Assembly: GCA_038258215.1 (NCBI GenBank)
Contig: JBBSQC010000011.1
Span: 1 to 64,000, forward strand
Length of the DNA: 64,000 bases
Reading direction: 5' to 3'
DNA from: Fodinibacter sp038258215
Lineage (GTDB): Bacteria > Actinomycetota > Actinomycetes > Actinomycetales > Dermatophilaceae
This document shows, in pieces, positions 21,532-29,462 of the stretch. Below the pieces are notes generated by a model that worked only from the letters and a program-made list of their open reading frames with translations, ran no database searches and was not told the DNA's origin. The position numbers and the translations under genes were made by a program. Every line of letters starts with the position of its first letter. The stretch's first letter is position 1.

Positions 21532-22746
21532 CTACCGCAACGTCTCGAGGAAGTCGGCGATCCGCCCGATCGCCTCGGTGAGCATGTCGACGTCGGGCAG
21601 CGTGACGAGCCGGAAGTGGTCGGGCTCGAACCAGTTGAAGCCGGTGCCGTGGGTCACGAGGATCTTCTTGGCCCGGAGCAGGTCGATGACGAAGGCCTCG
21701 TCGCTCTCGATGGCGTAGACCTCCGGGTCCAGGCGGGGGAAGCAGTAGAGCGCGCCGCGGGGCTCCACGCAGGAGACCCCGGGGATCTCGTTCAGCAGTC
21801 GGGAGGCGAGCTTGCTCTGCTCGTGGAAGCGGCCCCCGGGCACGATCAGCTCGGTGACCGACTGGTAGCCGCCGAGCGCGGTCTGGATCGCATGCTGCGC
21901 GGGCACGTTGGCGCACATCCGCATGTTGGCGAGCAGGGTGAGACCCTCGAGGAAGTCCTCGGCGAGGTGTTTCGGCCCGGACACCATGACCCACCCGGCG
22001 CGGTAGCCGCAGACGCGGTAGGCCTTGGACAACCCGCTGAAGGTCAGGCAGAGGACGTCGTCCTCGGCATACGTCGCGGCGTGGTGGTGCACGGCGTCGT
22101 CGAAGATGATCTTCTCGTAGATCTCGTCGGCCATGACGACGAGGTGGTGCCTGCGGGCGATGTCGACGAGGGCCTTGACGGTCTCGGGCGAGTAGACCGC
22201 ACCGGTGGGGTTGTTGGGGTTGATGATCACCAGGGCGTGGGTGTTGTCGGTGATCTTGGCCTCGACGTCGGCGAGGTCAGGGTCCCAGCCGTTGCTCTCG
22301 TCGCAGCGGTAGTGCACGGGGGTGCCTCCGGAGAGCGAGACGGCACCGGTCCACAGCGGGTAGTCCGGCGCGGGGACGAGCACCTCGTTCCCGTCGTCGA
22401 CGAACGCCTGCAGCACCATCGTGATGAGCTCGGAGACGCCGTTGCCGATGTAGACGTCGTCGACGGAGGTCTCGGTGAGCCCGTGCGACTGGTAGTACTG
22501 CGCCACGGCGGTGCGGGCGGAGTAGATGCCACGCGAGTCGGCGTAGCCCTGGCTGTCCGGCAGGTTGTGCACGATGTCGGCGACGATGGAGTCGGGGGCC
22601 TCGAAGCCGAAGGGGGCGGTATTGCCGATGTTGAGCTTGAGGATCTTGTGCCCCTCGGCCTCGAGCCGCTGGGCCTCGACGAGGATGGGCCCGCGCACGT
22701 CGTAGCGCACGTGCTGGAGCTTCTTGCTCTGGACGATCCGGCGCAT
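21532..22746 (-). CDS. Alanine-type PLP-dependent aminotransferase (AlaA-like)
   Basis: Class I/II fold-type I aminotransferase of 404 residues, most like the AlaA/AlaT glutamate-pyruvate transaminases that start IVQSKKLQHVRYDVRGP. PLP-site features include YIGNGVSELI, the NPNNPTGAVY strand, the MADEIYEK aspartate, and the Schiff-base lysine in FSGLSKAYRVCGYRAGW. ATG 22746 opens the recognised N-terminus; the frame extends 12 codons upstream without support. The two crcB genes follow within 7 nt. The functional link with fluoride export is unclear, and this may be a simple co-transcription. Confidence 0.88.
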   Translation of the reverse strand: MRRIVQSKKLQHVRYDVRGPILVEAQRLEAEGHKILKLNIGNTAPFGFEAPDSIVADIVHNLPDSQGYADSRGIYSARTAVAQYYQSHGLTETSVDDVYIGNGVSELITMVLQAFVDDGNEVLVPAPDYPLWTGAVSLSGGTPVHYRCDESNGWDPDLADVEAKITDNTHALVIINPNNPTGAVYSPETVKALVDIARRHHLVVMADEIYEKIIFDDAVHHHAATYAEDDVLCLTFSGLSKAYRVCGYRAGWVMVSGPKHLAEDFLEGLTLLANMRMCANVPAQHAIQTALGGYQSVTELIVPGGRFHEQSKLASRLLNEIPGVSCVEPRGALYCFPRLDPEVYAIESDEAFVIDLLRAKKILVTHGTGFNWFEPDHFRLVTLPDVDMLTEAIGRIADFLETLR

Positions 22747-22873
22747 GTCCCAGAGTCTCCCAGTTGTCCGCCCCGGCGCCACGCAGTTGTCCAGCGCCCG
22801 TCGCCGGAGCTTTCGGGTTTCGCCGGTCTTACCGACCGCACACCGGATGCCGGGCCACGGGGCGGCCTGCCCC

Positions 22874-22879
22874 TAGCCT
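22874..22879 (+). promoter_or_regulatory. -10 box for the two-component system
   Basis: TAGCCT, 6 nt before GTG 22886 of the response regulator, consistent with a leaderless transcript. Confidence 0.4.
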
Positions 22880-22885
22880 TGCGTC

Positions 22886-23587
22886 GTGGTGCGGATCCTG
22901 CTCGTGGAGGACGACGCGACGGTCAGGGATGCCGTCGCGGCCTACCTCACGCGCGCCGGTCACGAGGTGGACGCGGTCGAGGACGGCCAGCGGGCGATCG
23001 ACCGGTTCGCCGCGGAGCCCGCCGACCTCGTGCTGCTCGACCTGATGCTCCCGGGGATGGGTGGTTTCGAGGTGTGCCGGCGCCTGCGCAGCATGCGCCG
23101 CGACCTGCCGCTCATCATGGTCACCGCACGGGGGCAGGAGCACGAGCGGGTCCAGGGACTCCAACACGGTGCCGACGACTACGTCACCAAGCCGTTCAGC
23201 CTGCGCGAGCTCGAGCTGAGGGTGCGCTCGCTGCTGCGCCGGGCCTCGGCTCCGGCCGACGTGGTCACCGACGTGCTGCGCGACGGCGACCTCGTCGTCG
23301 ACCTCGGCGCCCGGGTGGTGACCCGCGGCGGGAAGCCCCTCCAGCTCACCGCTCGCGAGTTCGACCTGCTGGCCTGGCTCGTGCAGCAGCCCGGTGTCGT
23401 GTGGTCTCGGGACGACCTCATCCGTCAGGTCTGGGGCTGGGACATCGGGGACCCCTCGACCGTCACGGTGCACGTCCGCCGGGTGCGCGAGAAGGTCGAG
23501 GTGGACCCCGGCGCGCCGACCCGCCTCGTGACCGTCTTCGGTCGCGGCTACCGCTGGGACCGGCTGGATCCGGGCGATGACGCCTGA
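22886..23587 (+). CDS. OmpR-family response regulator
   Basis: Two-domain regulator of 233 residues. The receiver domain has acidic EDD near the N-terminus, the phosphoacceptor Asp52 in LLDLMLP, T82-type switch residue in VTAR and K in YVTKPF. The winged-helix Trans_reg_C domain (about 135-228) has LTAREFDLLAWLVQQPG and VTVHVRRVREKVE, ending RGYRW. It overlaps the kinase gene by 11 nt, so the two form a cognate pair. The signal is unknown. The pair is followed by a thioredoxin-like lipoprotein, but nothing in the sequence proves that it controls that gene. Confidence 0.92.
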   Translation: MVRILLVEDDATVRDAVAAYLTRAGHEVDAVEDGQRAIDRFAAEPADLVLLDLMLPGMGGFEVCRRLRSMRRDLPLIMVTARGQEHERVQGLQHGADDYVTKPFSLRELELRVRSLLRRASAPADVVTDVLRDGDLVVDLGARVVTRGGKPLQLTAREFDLLAWLVQQPGVVWSRDDLIRQVWGWDIGDPSTVTVHVRRVREKVEVDPGAPTRLVTVFGRGYRWDRLDPGDDA

Positions 23588-24578
23588 GACCAACGCCGTC
23601 ATCCTGTCGGCGAGCGTCACCGCCCTCGTGGGGGCTGCCGGCGCCGTCGCCCTCTCGCGGATCGCCCGGCGCCGGCCGTCCATCGCTGCCCTCGGTGCGC
23701 CCATCGTGCTGGTGGCCTCTCTCGCCGCGGGGGTCGCCATCGCCAGCCGGTCGATGCTCATCGGGGCCGACGACTACCGCACCCTGGTCTTCGTCCTGCT
23801 CGCCGGCGCCCCCATGGCGGTCCTCGTGGGCCTCGGCCTGGCGCGTCGGGTCTGGGCGATGGAGCGGGACGCGGCCACGGAGCGCGCCGCCCGGATGCGT
23901 GCGGCCGAGGTCGAGGAGTCCCGCCGGGAGACGATCCGCTGGCTGTCCCACGACCTGCGGACCCCGCTGGCCGGCATCCGGGCCCTGGCCGAGTCGCTCG
24001 AGGACGGTGCGGTCGCCGACCCACAGGCGGCCCACGGGCGGATCGTCCACGAGGTGGACCGCATGGACGCCATGGTCGACGACATCGGTGAGCTGTCGCG
24101 GCTGCACGGCTCCACCCCGACCCGGGTCGAGCCGGCGGCCCTGGACGACCTCGTGTCGGATGCCGTCGCGACCGTGCTGCCGCTCGCCGCGGCCGCCGGG
24201 GTCGAGGTCTCGGCCCGCGACCTCGCCGGTGCGGTGGTCGACGTGGACACCCGAGGGGTGACCCGCGCGGTGACCAACCTGCTCCGCAACGCCGTGCAGC
24301 ACACCGCCTCAGGGGGGCGGGTGGAGGTGCGCACCACCTCGCACGGGGCCACGTCGGCGGTCGAGGTCGCTGACGGGTGCGGCGGCATCCCCGGCTCTAA
24401 CCTCGACCACGTCTTCGAGCCGGGCTGGCGCGGCGACGGCTCGCGCCACGAGCGGGGCATGGGCCTGGGCCTGACCATCGCGCGCGAGGTCGGACGGATG
24501 CACGGGGGCGAGGCCTCGGTGGCCAACCTCCCCGACGGCAGCGGCTGCGTCTTCACCCTCTCCCTCCCCGCCCGCTGA
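23577..24578 (+). CDS. Sensor histidine kinase
   Basis: Membrane sensor kinase of 333 residues. Transmembrane helices lie at about 7-28, 38-58 and 68-90, with almost no extracytoplasmic loop, so it may sense within the membrane. The HisKA domain has phosphorylatable His125 in LSHDLRTPLAGIRALAESLEDG. The HATPase domain has NLLRNAVQHT, VADGCGGIP, and GMGLGLTIAREVGRMHGG. The second glycine box reads VADGCGGIP where VxDxGxGIP is usual, a conservative change. ATG 23577 overlaps the response regulator end. The stop codon is embedded in a 15-nt tandem repeat. Confidence 0.92.
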   Translation: MTPETNAVILSASVTALVGAAGAVALSRIARRRPSIAALGAPIVLVASLAAGVAIASRSMLIGADDYRTLVFVLLAGAPMAVLVGLGLARRVWAMERDAATERAARMRAAEVEESRRETIRWLSHDLRTPLAGIRALAESLEDGAVADPQAAHGRIVHEVDRMDAMVDDIGELSRLHGSTPTRVEPAALDDLVSDAVATVLPLAAAAGVEVSARDLAGAVVDVDTRGVTRAVTNLLRNAVQHTASGGRVEVRTTSHGATSAVEVADGCGGIPGSNLDHVFEPGWRGDGSRHERGMGLGLTIAREVGRMHGGEASVANLPDGSGCVFTLSLPAR

Positions 24579-24626
24579 CCCAGAGCCCGCTGACCCTGAG
24601 CCCGCTGACCCCGAGCCCGCTGACCT
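24571..24626 (+). repeat. 15-nt tandem repeat spanning the kinase stop codon
   Basis: Units CCCGCTGACCNNGAG at 24571, 24586 and 24601, with a partial fourth from 24616. The first contains the kinase TGA, and the 15-nt period places further TGA codons in the same frame. Confidence 0.85.
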
Positions 24627-24740
24627 CGCCCGCCGAGAAGGCCGGAGGTATTACCCGCAGGTGACGCTCGGCCGCTGGGGTTGGAGCCGGTGTCGGTGAT
24701 GGCGTTCACTGGTGGGGACGACCCCGACCCAGGAGTGACC

Positions 24741-25226
24741 ATGCGCTCGACCGCGATCCTCGCCATCGCCGCTGCGACCGCCCTCGGGCTGTCGGCCTGC
24801 GGGTCGACCTCTGCCGACCCGGCGGCCACCAGCGCGCCGAGCGCCGTCGCGTCGGCCACGTCCACCACCCCCGCGGATGCCGGGTCCACGGCCGGCGCCT
24901 CGGCAGGGGCCTCGGCACCGGGGGCCTACCTCACGCAGGCCGAGTACCAGGCCCAGAGGTCGGCGCGAGAGGGCACCAAGGTCGTCTACTTCTTCCACGC
25001 CGACTGGTGCCCCAGCTGCCGCGCCACGGATGCCGCGGTCAGCGCCGACGGACTGCCCGACGGGCTCACCCTCGTCAAGGTCGACTACGACACCGAGATC
25101 GACCTGCGCAAGGAGTACGGCATCACCCAGCAGCACACGTTCGTGCAGGTCGACCCCGAGGGCCACGAGCTCGCGAAGTGGACCGGCAGCATCAGCGGTG
25201 CCGACATCGAGGCCCAGACGGTCTGA
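24741..25226 (+). CDS. Thioredoxin-fold lipoprotein
   Basis: Lipid-anchored extracytoplasmic thioredoxin-like protein of 161 residues. The signal peptide ends in a lipobox, LGLSAC, with the modified Cys followed by a long Ser/Thr/Ala-rich linker (about 20-60). The thioredoxin fold carries the redox motif FHADWCPSCRATD and a later QQHTFVQVD, the position of the cis-proline, here T-F instead of Pro. ATG 24741 has AGGAG 6 nt upstream; an in-frame ATG at 24681 would bury the signal peptide. The CcdA-like gene starts 1 nt after the stop, so this is probably an electron-relay pair that reduces or oxidises exported thiols. Confidence 0.85.
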   Translation: MRSTAILAIAAATALGLSACGSTSADPAATSAPSAVASATSTTPADAGSTAGASAGASAPGAYLTQAEYQAQRSAREGTKVVYFFHADWCPSCRATDAAVSADGLPDGLTLVKVDYDTEIDLRKEYGITQQHTFVQVDPEGHELAKWTGSISGADIEAQTV

Positions 25227-25227
25227 C

Positions 25228-25959
25228 GTGCTCATCGCCCTGGGTGGGGCCCTGCTCGCCGGGGCGCTGACCACCCTCGCCCCCTGCGCGCTGTCGCTGC
25301 TGCCGGTCGTCGTCGGTGGGTCGGTCGCCGGTGCCTCGGATGCCGGTGGCACCCGCCGGGCGCTCCTGGTCACAGTCTCGCTGGGTGTCTCGGTGTTCGT
25401 CTTCACCCTCGCGCTGAAGGCCACGACGGCCCTCATCGACATCTCGCCGTCGGTGTGGCAGTGGCTCAGCGGCGGTCTGCTCATCCTCCTCGGAGTCGTC
25501 GCGATCGTGCCCGAGCTGTGGGACCGGGTGTCCGTCTCGACCGGGCTGAGCAGCGGGAGCGCCCGCGGCCTGTCCCGCGCCACCAGCCGGAGCGGCTCGG
25601 TCGGGGCGGTCCTCACCGGGGCGGCGCTCGGGCCCGTCTTCACCTCGTGCAGCCCGCTCTACGCCTACGTCGTCGTCACCGTGCTCCCTGCCGAGCCGGC
25701 CCGAGGCCTGGCCCTGCTCACGGCATACGTCATCGGTCTCGTGGCCGTGCTGCTCGCCGTCGCGGTGTTCGGCCAGCGCCTGATCCGCCGGGTGCGGTGG
25801 GCGGCCGACCCGCACTCGTGGTTCCGGCGCGGGCTCGGCGTGCTCTTCGTGGTGGTCGGCGTGCTCATCGCGACCGGGCTCATGCAGGACCTCGAGGCCT
25901 GGCTCCTCACCAACTCCCCGATCACGCCGTGGGAGATCGGCTCCGAGATCGGGCGCTGA
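25228..25959 (+). CDS. CcdA/DsbD-like membrane thiol-electron transporter
   Basis: Six-helix membrane protein of 243 residues in the DsbD/CcdA family, which carries reducing electrons across the membrane. The two functional cysteines are in LAPCALSLLP (helix 1) and FTSCSPLYAY (helix 4), each followed by a Pro or Ser-Pro as usual. GTG 25228 lies immediately after the thioredoxin lipoprotein stop, so the two are co-translated and are likely partners. The frame is open far upstream, but that part is antisense-type sequence of the lipoprotein gene. Roles of such pairs include cytochrome c maturation and repair of oxidised surface proteins. No cytochrome c maturation gene is in view. Confidence 0.85.
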   Translation: MLIALGGALLAGALTTLAPCALSLLPVVVGGSVAGASDAGGTRRALLVTVSLGVSVFVFTLALKATTALIDISPSVWQWLSGGLLILLGVVAIVPELWDRVSVSTGLSSGSARGLSRATSRSGSVGAVLTGAALGPVFTSCSPLYAYVVVTVLPAEPARGLALLTAYVIGLVAVLLAVAVFGQRLIRRVRWAADPHSWFRRGLGVLFVVVGVLIATGLMQDLEAWLLTNSPITPWEIGSEIGR

Positions 25960-25970
25960 TCCGGGTGCGG

Positions 25971-25976
25971 CACAAT
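25971..25976 (+). promoter_or_regulatory. Possible -10 box for the alkyltransferase-like gene
   Basis: CACAAT, 7 nt before GTG 25984, with leaderless spacing. Confidence 0.4.
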
Positions 25977-25983
25977 CGGGCCC

Positions 25984-26322
25984 GTGGACGACGTCGTCGT
26001 GGAGCGAGTGCTGCGGGCCGTGGAGCAGGTGCCGCGCGGGCGCGTCGTGTCCTACGGCGACCTCGCCTCGCTCGTCGGCATCGGCCCGCGGCAGGTGGGC
26101 ACGATCATGCGTCTCTACGGCTCGAACGTCACGTGGTGGCGGGTGACCAGTCACGCCGGGGACCTGCCTGTGCCCCTCATGGCCCAGGTACGCGAGCGGT
26201 GGGCCGCGGAGGGGATCCTCGTCAAGCCCAACGGCCGCGGGTGCCGCATCGCCGACTACCGCGTCGACCTTCGACACCTCTCGGCCGCCTACGACCGGGC
26301 CACCTCCGACCTGCCCGGGTGA
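25984..26322 (+). CDS. Alkyltransferase-like (ATL) / MGMT-family DNA-binding protein
   Basis: Small protein of 112 residues matching the DNA-binding domain of O6-alkylguanine-DNA alkyltransferases: VPRGRVVSYGDLASLVG, then IMRLYGSNVTWWRVTSHAGD. Active alkyltransferases have PCHRV at the position that here reads TWWRV, so the alkyl-accepting cysteine is replaced by tryptophan. ATL proteins with this replacement bind O6-alkylguanine lesions and recruit nucleotide-excision repair instead of reversing the damage. GTG 25984 follows a CACAAT box by 7 nt. The next gene begins 10 nt after the stop. Confidence 0.82.
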   Translation: MDDVVVERVLRAVEQVPRGRVVSYGDLASLVGIGPRQVGTIMRLYGSNVTWWRVTSHAGDLPVPLMAQVRERWAAEGILVKPNGRGCRIADYRVDLRHLSAAYDRATSDLPG

Positions 26323-26326
26323 CACT
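26321..26326 (+). promoter_or_regulatory. Possible -10 box for the sugar dehydrogenase gene
   Basis: GACACT, 6 nt before ATG 26333. Its first bases are part of the upstream gene's stop codon. Confidence 0.35.
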
Positions 26327-26332
26327 GGACCC

Positions 26333-27592
26333 ATGAGACGCCCTCGGTATGCCGTGCTGGTCGCGTCGGGCGCCCTCGTCGCCGGTGCGGCACTCGCCTC
26401 CTGCGCGGGGGGCGACGACCTCGGCGAGGTGCCGGCATCCTCACTCTCCTCGTCGCAGAGCGCCCCGACCGCCGCGAGCGAGGAGCCGAGCCCCGCGCCT
26501 CGGAGCACCGACGTGCCCGACCTCGACGTCGAGGTGGTCACCGGCGGCCTGGAGCACGGCTGGGACATCGGCTTCCTCCCCGACGGCCGGGCGCTGGTCA
26601 CCGAGCGCCCGGCGCGGATCTCGCTCGTGTCGGGGCTGCGCGAGGGGGCTCGGCGCACCACCGTGGACGCGGACCTCTCCGACGTCTACGTGGCCAATGA
26701 GGGCGGGCTCATGGGGATGGTGATCCACCCGGACTTCGAGACGTCGCGGGAGTTCACGACCTGCCAGACCCACCAGGAGGGGAGCCGCCCGGTCGACATC
26801 CGACTGGTCACCTGGCGGCTGAGCGAGGACGACGACTCCGCCGAGCGCGTGAAGGACCTCCTCACCGGGCTCCCGATCTCCAGCGGTCGCCACTCGGGGT
26901 GCCGGCCGGAGATCGCCGCCGACGGGGCGCTGCTCGTCGGCACCGGTGACACCGCGGTCGGCACGATCCCGCAGGACCTCACCTCCCTCGGCGGGAAGGT
27001 CCTGCGACTGGATCTGGAGACCGGGGAACCGTTGCCCGACAACCCGTTCGCCTCAGCCTCGGACCCGCACCAGCGCTACGTCCTCAGCTATGGCCACCGC
27101 AACCTCCAGGGGGTGGCGGTGCAGCCCGGCACCGGTGAGATCTACACCGCCGAGCACGGCCCGAGCAACAACGACGAGGTCAACCACATCCAGCCCGGGG
27201 CCAACTACGGCTGGGACCCCGCGCAGGGCGGCACCGTCGGGGGCTACGACGAGGGCGTGCCGATGACCGACCGAGACCGCTACCCGGATGCCGTGCCCGC
27301 GGTGTGGCAGTCAGGCAGCACGACGCAGGCGGTCTGCTCTGCGGAGTTCCTCGAGGGTGCGGAGTGGGGGGCCTTCGAGGGAGCCCTGGTGGTGACGGCG
27401 CTCAAGGGCTCCAAGCTGCTCGTGCTCACCCTCGACGAGTCGGGGGCCCTCGCGGACGTCGCCGTGCCGAAGGCGACCGACGGGCCGTTCGGGCGGCTTC
27501 GGGCCTCGCGCCTCGGGCCGGACGGCGCGCTCTACGTCACCACGACCAACGGCGACGACGACAAGCTCCTGCGCATCACGCCCACCACCTGA
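26333..27592 (+). CDS. PQQ-dependent sugar dehydrogenase-like lipoprotein
   Basis: Exported beta-propeller protein of 419 residues. The signal peptide ends LASC, a lipobox, followed by a Ser/Pro/Ala-rich linker to about residue 60. The domain shows the soluble aldose/glucose dehydrogenase (GSDH) pattern: LEHGWDIGFLPDGRALVTERPARI, GLMGMVIHPDF, the calcium/PQQ-site YGHRNLQGVAVQPGTGEIYTAEHGP followed by EVNHIQPGANYGWD, and a final DGALYVTT. The family oxidises sugars in the periplasm or at the cell surface using pyrroloquinoline quinone. No PQQ synthesis gene is in the window, so the cofactor may be taken up, or the protein may have diverged. A hairpin follows 18 nt after the stop. Confidence 0.85.
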   Translation: MRRPRYAVLVASGALVAGAALASCAGGDDLGEVPASSLSSSQSAPTAASEEPSPAPRSTDVPDLDVEVVTGGLEHGWDIGFLPDGRALVTERPARISLVSGLREGARRTTVDADLSDVYVANEGGLMGMVIHPDFETSREFTTCQTHQEGSRPVDIRLVTWRLSEDDDSAERVKDLLTGLPISSGRHSGCRPEIAADGALLVGTGDTAVGTIPQDLTSLGGKVLRLDLETGEPLPDNPFASASDPHQRYVLSYGHRNLQGVAVQPGTGEIYTAEHGPSNNDEVNHIQPGANYGWDPAQGGTVGGYDEGVPMTDRDRYPDAVPAVWQSGSTTQAVCSAEFLEGAEWGAFEGALVVTALKGSKLLVLTLDESGALADVAVPKATDGPFGRLRASRLGPDGALYVTTTNGDDDKLLRITPTT

Positions 27593-27610
27593 CGCCCCAA
27601 GACTGGTAGT

Positions 27611-27669
27611 CGAGGAGTCACGACGCGCCGAGCAGACGTTGCGGGACCTCGGCATGTCGTGACCCCTCG
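27611..27669. repeat. Long intergenic inverted repeat, family B (copy 1)
   Basis: A 59-nt element whose 22-nt arms (27611-27632 and 27648-27669) match at 19 positions, with outer arm CGAGGAGTCACGAC. A second 59-nt copy lies at 28657-28715, and the two flank the gene at 27738. It sits 18 nt after the sugar dehydrogenase stop, so it is a probable terminator. Confidence 0.75.
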
Positions 27670-27737
27670 ACGCGGCCTCGCGCGGACCCTGTGGATGACG
27701 GCCCGGCTCACGAGCGTGTTTCGGGCACGCTGCCCCG

Positions 27738-28649
27738 ATGAAGGGCGTCGAACTTCCGGAGGGCCTTGTGGGCCGGCCCTTCACCGTGCGCGAGGCCCGG
27801 GACGCAGGCGTTCGCGACGCGGACCTTCGCGCCTCGCACCTTCACGTGCCGACCCGAGGCGTTCGCTCTCCCGAAGCGCCGGACGGCTTTCGCGCGACGG
27901 TCCTGGCGTTCGCGACCGCTCTGCCCGCGGACGCGGCATTCTCCCACGTCACAGCGGCCAAGCTCCTCGGACTGCCGCTGCCCCAGGCCCTCGAGGCAGA
28001 CCGGGACCTCGACGTGATGCGCCGCTCCGACCGCATACGGGTCCGAAGGCGGGGGTGCCACGGCCACCGGGGTCTCGAGCGAAGGGCGGTCGAAATGGTC
28101 AGCTCGTTCCGGGTCGTGAGCGCAGCCGACACGTGGTGCGACCTCGGCGAGCTGTCACGCCCGGGCCTCAGCGTGGACGACCTGGTCATCGTGGGAGATG
28201 CTGTCGCCTGCGGCCCGACGGCGCTTCGAACGGTCCTCGACTCCCGGGTGCGAGCCCGCAACAAGCGTCGGCTCGAGGAGGCGCTGCGCATGGTCCGTGT
28301 CGGGTCGAGGTCCCCGATGGAGACCCGAGCCCGGCTGATGTTCCAACGCGCCGGATTCCCTGAGCCCGAGCTCAACGCCGTCGTGCGCGACGAGCACGGC
28401 GGCTGGCTGTTGTGCGGCGACCTCGTCTGGCGCGACCGGCGCGTCATCGGCGAGTACCAAGGAGCCGACCACGCCTCGATCGGTCGTCGGAGCGCCGATG
28501 CCTCACGGGCCGGTGGCGCCGAGGACCACGGCTGGCGGGTCATCGAGGTCTTCGCGAGCGACGTCTTCGCCGGGGCACGGCGGCGGGCGTGCCTGACGCG
28601 GTTCGCGCGAGCCCTCGGCGTGGACCCGGCGCGGCTCAGCATCGAATGA
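27738..28649 (+). CDS. AbiEi/DUF559-like protein with a restriction-endonuclease-type C-terminus
   Basis: Protein of 303 residues of a type common in actinobacteria, usually annotated hypothetical. The N-terminus (FTVREARDAGVRDADLR ... VPTRGVR) resembles the winged-helix opening of AbiEi-like antitoxins. The C-terminal third resembles a PD-(D/E)xK/DUF559/Vsr-like nuclease core: CGDLVWRDRRVIGEYQG, with Asp and Glu at the expected metal sites, followed by DASRAGGAEDHGWRVIEVFASDVF. Family resemblance is from memory. ATG 27738 has CACGCT 6 nt upstream, a plausible leaderless -10 box. The gene is bracketed by two copies of the same 59-nt hairpin, 68 nt before its start and 7 nt after its stop, which is unusual and could mean the unit moved as a cassette. 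Confidence 0.6.
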   Translation: MKGVELPEGLVGRPFTVREARDAGVRDADLRASHLHVPTRGVRSPEAPDGFRATVLAFATALPADAAFSHVTAAKLLGLPLPQALEADRDLDVMRRSDRIRVRRRGCHGHRGLERRAVEMVSSFRVVSAADTWCDLGELSRPGLSVDDLVIVGDAVACGPTALRTVLDSRVRARNKRRLEEALRMVRVGSRSPMETRARLMFQRAGFPEPELNAVVRDEHGGWLLCGDLVWRDRRVIGEYQGADHASIGRRSADASRAGGAEDHGWRVIEVFASDVFAGARRRACLTRFARALGVDPARLSIE

Positions 28650-28656
28650 CGGGGTT

Positions 28657-28715
28657 CGAGGGGTCAGGACACGCCGAGCTCGCCGGCCTTGGCATCGGCG
28701 TGTCCTGACCCCTCG
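28657..28715. repeat. Long intergenic inverted repeat, family B (copy 2)
   Basis: A perfect 21-bp stem (28657-28677 with 28695-28715) and a 17-nt loop, located 7 nt after the stop of the endonuclease-like gene. It has the same length and arm sequence as 27611-27669, with a compensatory C-G to G-C swap at arm position 11. Confidence 0.85.
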
Positions 28716-28750
28716 TGGGGGTCGACCCGGGTGAGGCCGGCCGGCCGGGG

Positions 28751-29431
28751 TCAGGTGTCGACGATGGTCGTCACGACGTCGGTGACCGAGGGGGTGCGCG
28801 GCGTGGAGGAGAAGCCGAACCGGCATGGTGGGTCCACCGGGGCCAGGTCCCCGAGCGGGATGCCGTCGAGCGTCCCCGAGATCGCCCGCACCGAGTGCGC
28901 GTCCACCGCCCCGTAGTACTCGCGACGACCGGCGCGGGCGACCCCGCGCGTGCGCACCCCCCGCATGACCACGCGCGCGACCGGGTCGATGGCGGTGGCC
29001 CAGAGCGGGCTGGTCGCCACCCGCCGCGGCACGAGCCGCAACAGCCGCCCGACGCCGGTCCGCCCCCCGACCTCGACCTGGAGGTGCAGGGAGGGTGAAC
29101 CAACCGTCCAGATGGTTCCGAGGGTGGAGGGGCGCTCCACTGGGGTCTTCCCACGTGCCCGCTCACCCGTGGAATCGAGCACCTCGCCAGCCGACGCCGC
29201 AACGACGTCGATGGGTTCGATGCGCACCTCGTCGAAGACGTAGGTGCCAGCGACGAGGTCGGCCACCTCCTGACTCGGCGCGAGCAACAGCCGGTGCCCG
29301 TCCGCGCGCTCGACCATGGCGTCGGCGAAACCGCCGAACGGGCTCTCGTGCCACCAGCCGACGACGATGCGCACGCCGCTGGTGGACCCCACCCCGGCGA
29401 TCCGCCCCTCGAACCTCTGACTCGCGCCCAC
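28751..29431 (-). CDS. Conserved actinobacterial hypothetical protein
   Basis: Soluble, beta-rich protein of 226 residues without membrane segments. Recognisable conserved stretches are RFEGRIAGVGSTSGVRIVVGWW, SPFGGFADAMVERADGHRLLLAP and TYVFDEVRIEP, which I recall from uncharacterised proteins in related genera. A later SPLWATAIDPVARVVMRGV region and DPPCRFGFSSTPRTPS near the end complete it. GTG 29431 is preferred: ATG 29464 in the same frame would overlap the start of the divergent transporter gene, and GATGAT, a possible -10 box, lies 6 nt before the GTG. No function can be assigned. Confidence 0.7.
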   Translation of the reverse strand: MGASQRFEGRIAGVGSTSGVRIVVGWWHESPFGGFADAMVERADGHRLLLAPSQEVADLVAGTYVFDEVRIEPIDVVAASAGEVLDSTGERARGKTPVERPSTLGTIWTVGSPSLHLQVEVGGRTGVGRLLRLVPRRVATSPLWATAIDPVARVVMRGVRTRGVARAGRREYYGAVDAHSVRAISGTLDGIPLGDLAPVDPPCRFGFSSTPRTPSVTDVVTTIVDT

Positions 29432-29448
29432 GCGCCCATCATCCCCAC

Positions 29449-29454
29449 TAGGGT
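29449..29454 (+). promoter_or_regulatory. -10 box for the transporter-decarboxylase operon
   Basis: TAGGGT, 8 nt before ATG 29463, in the short divergent region shared with the minus-strand gene. Confidence 0.5.
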
Positions 29455-29462
29455 TCGGCGTC

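Noticed and set aside
21524..21535. Fluoride riboswitch for crcB
   Set aside because: There are only 7 nt between the aminotransferase stop and the crcB start.
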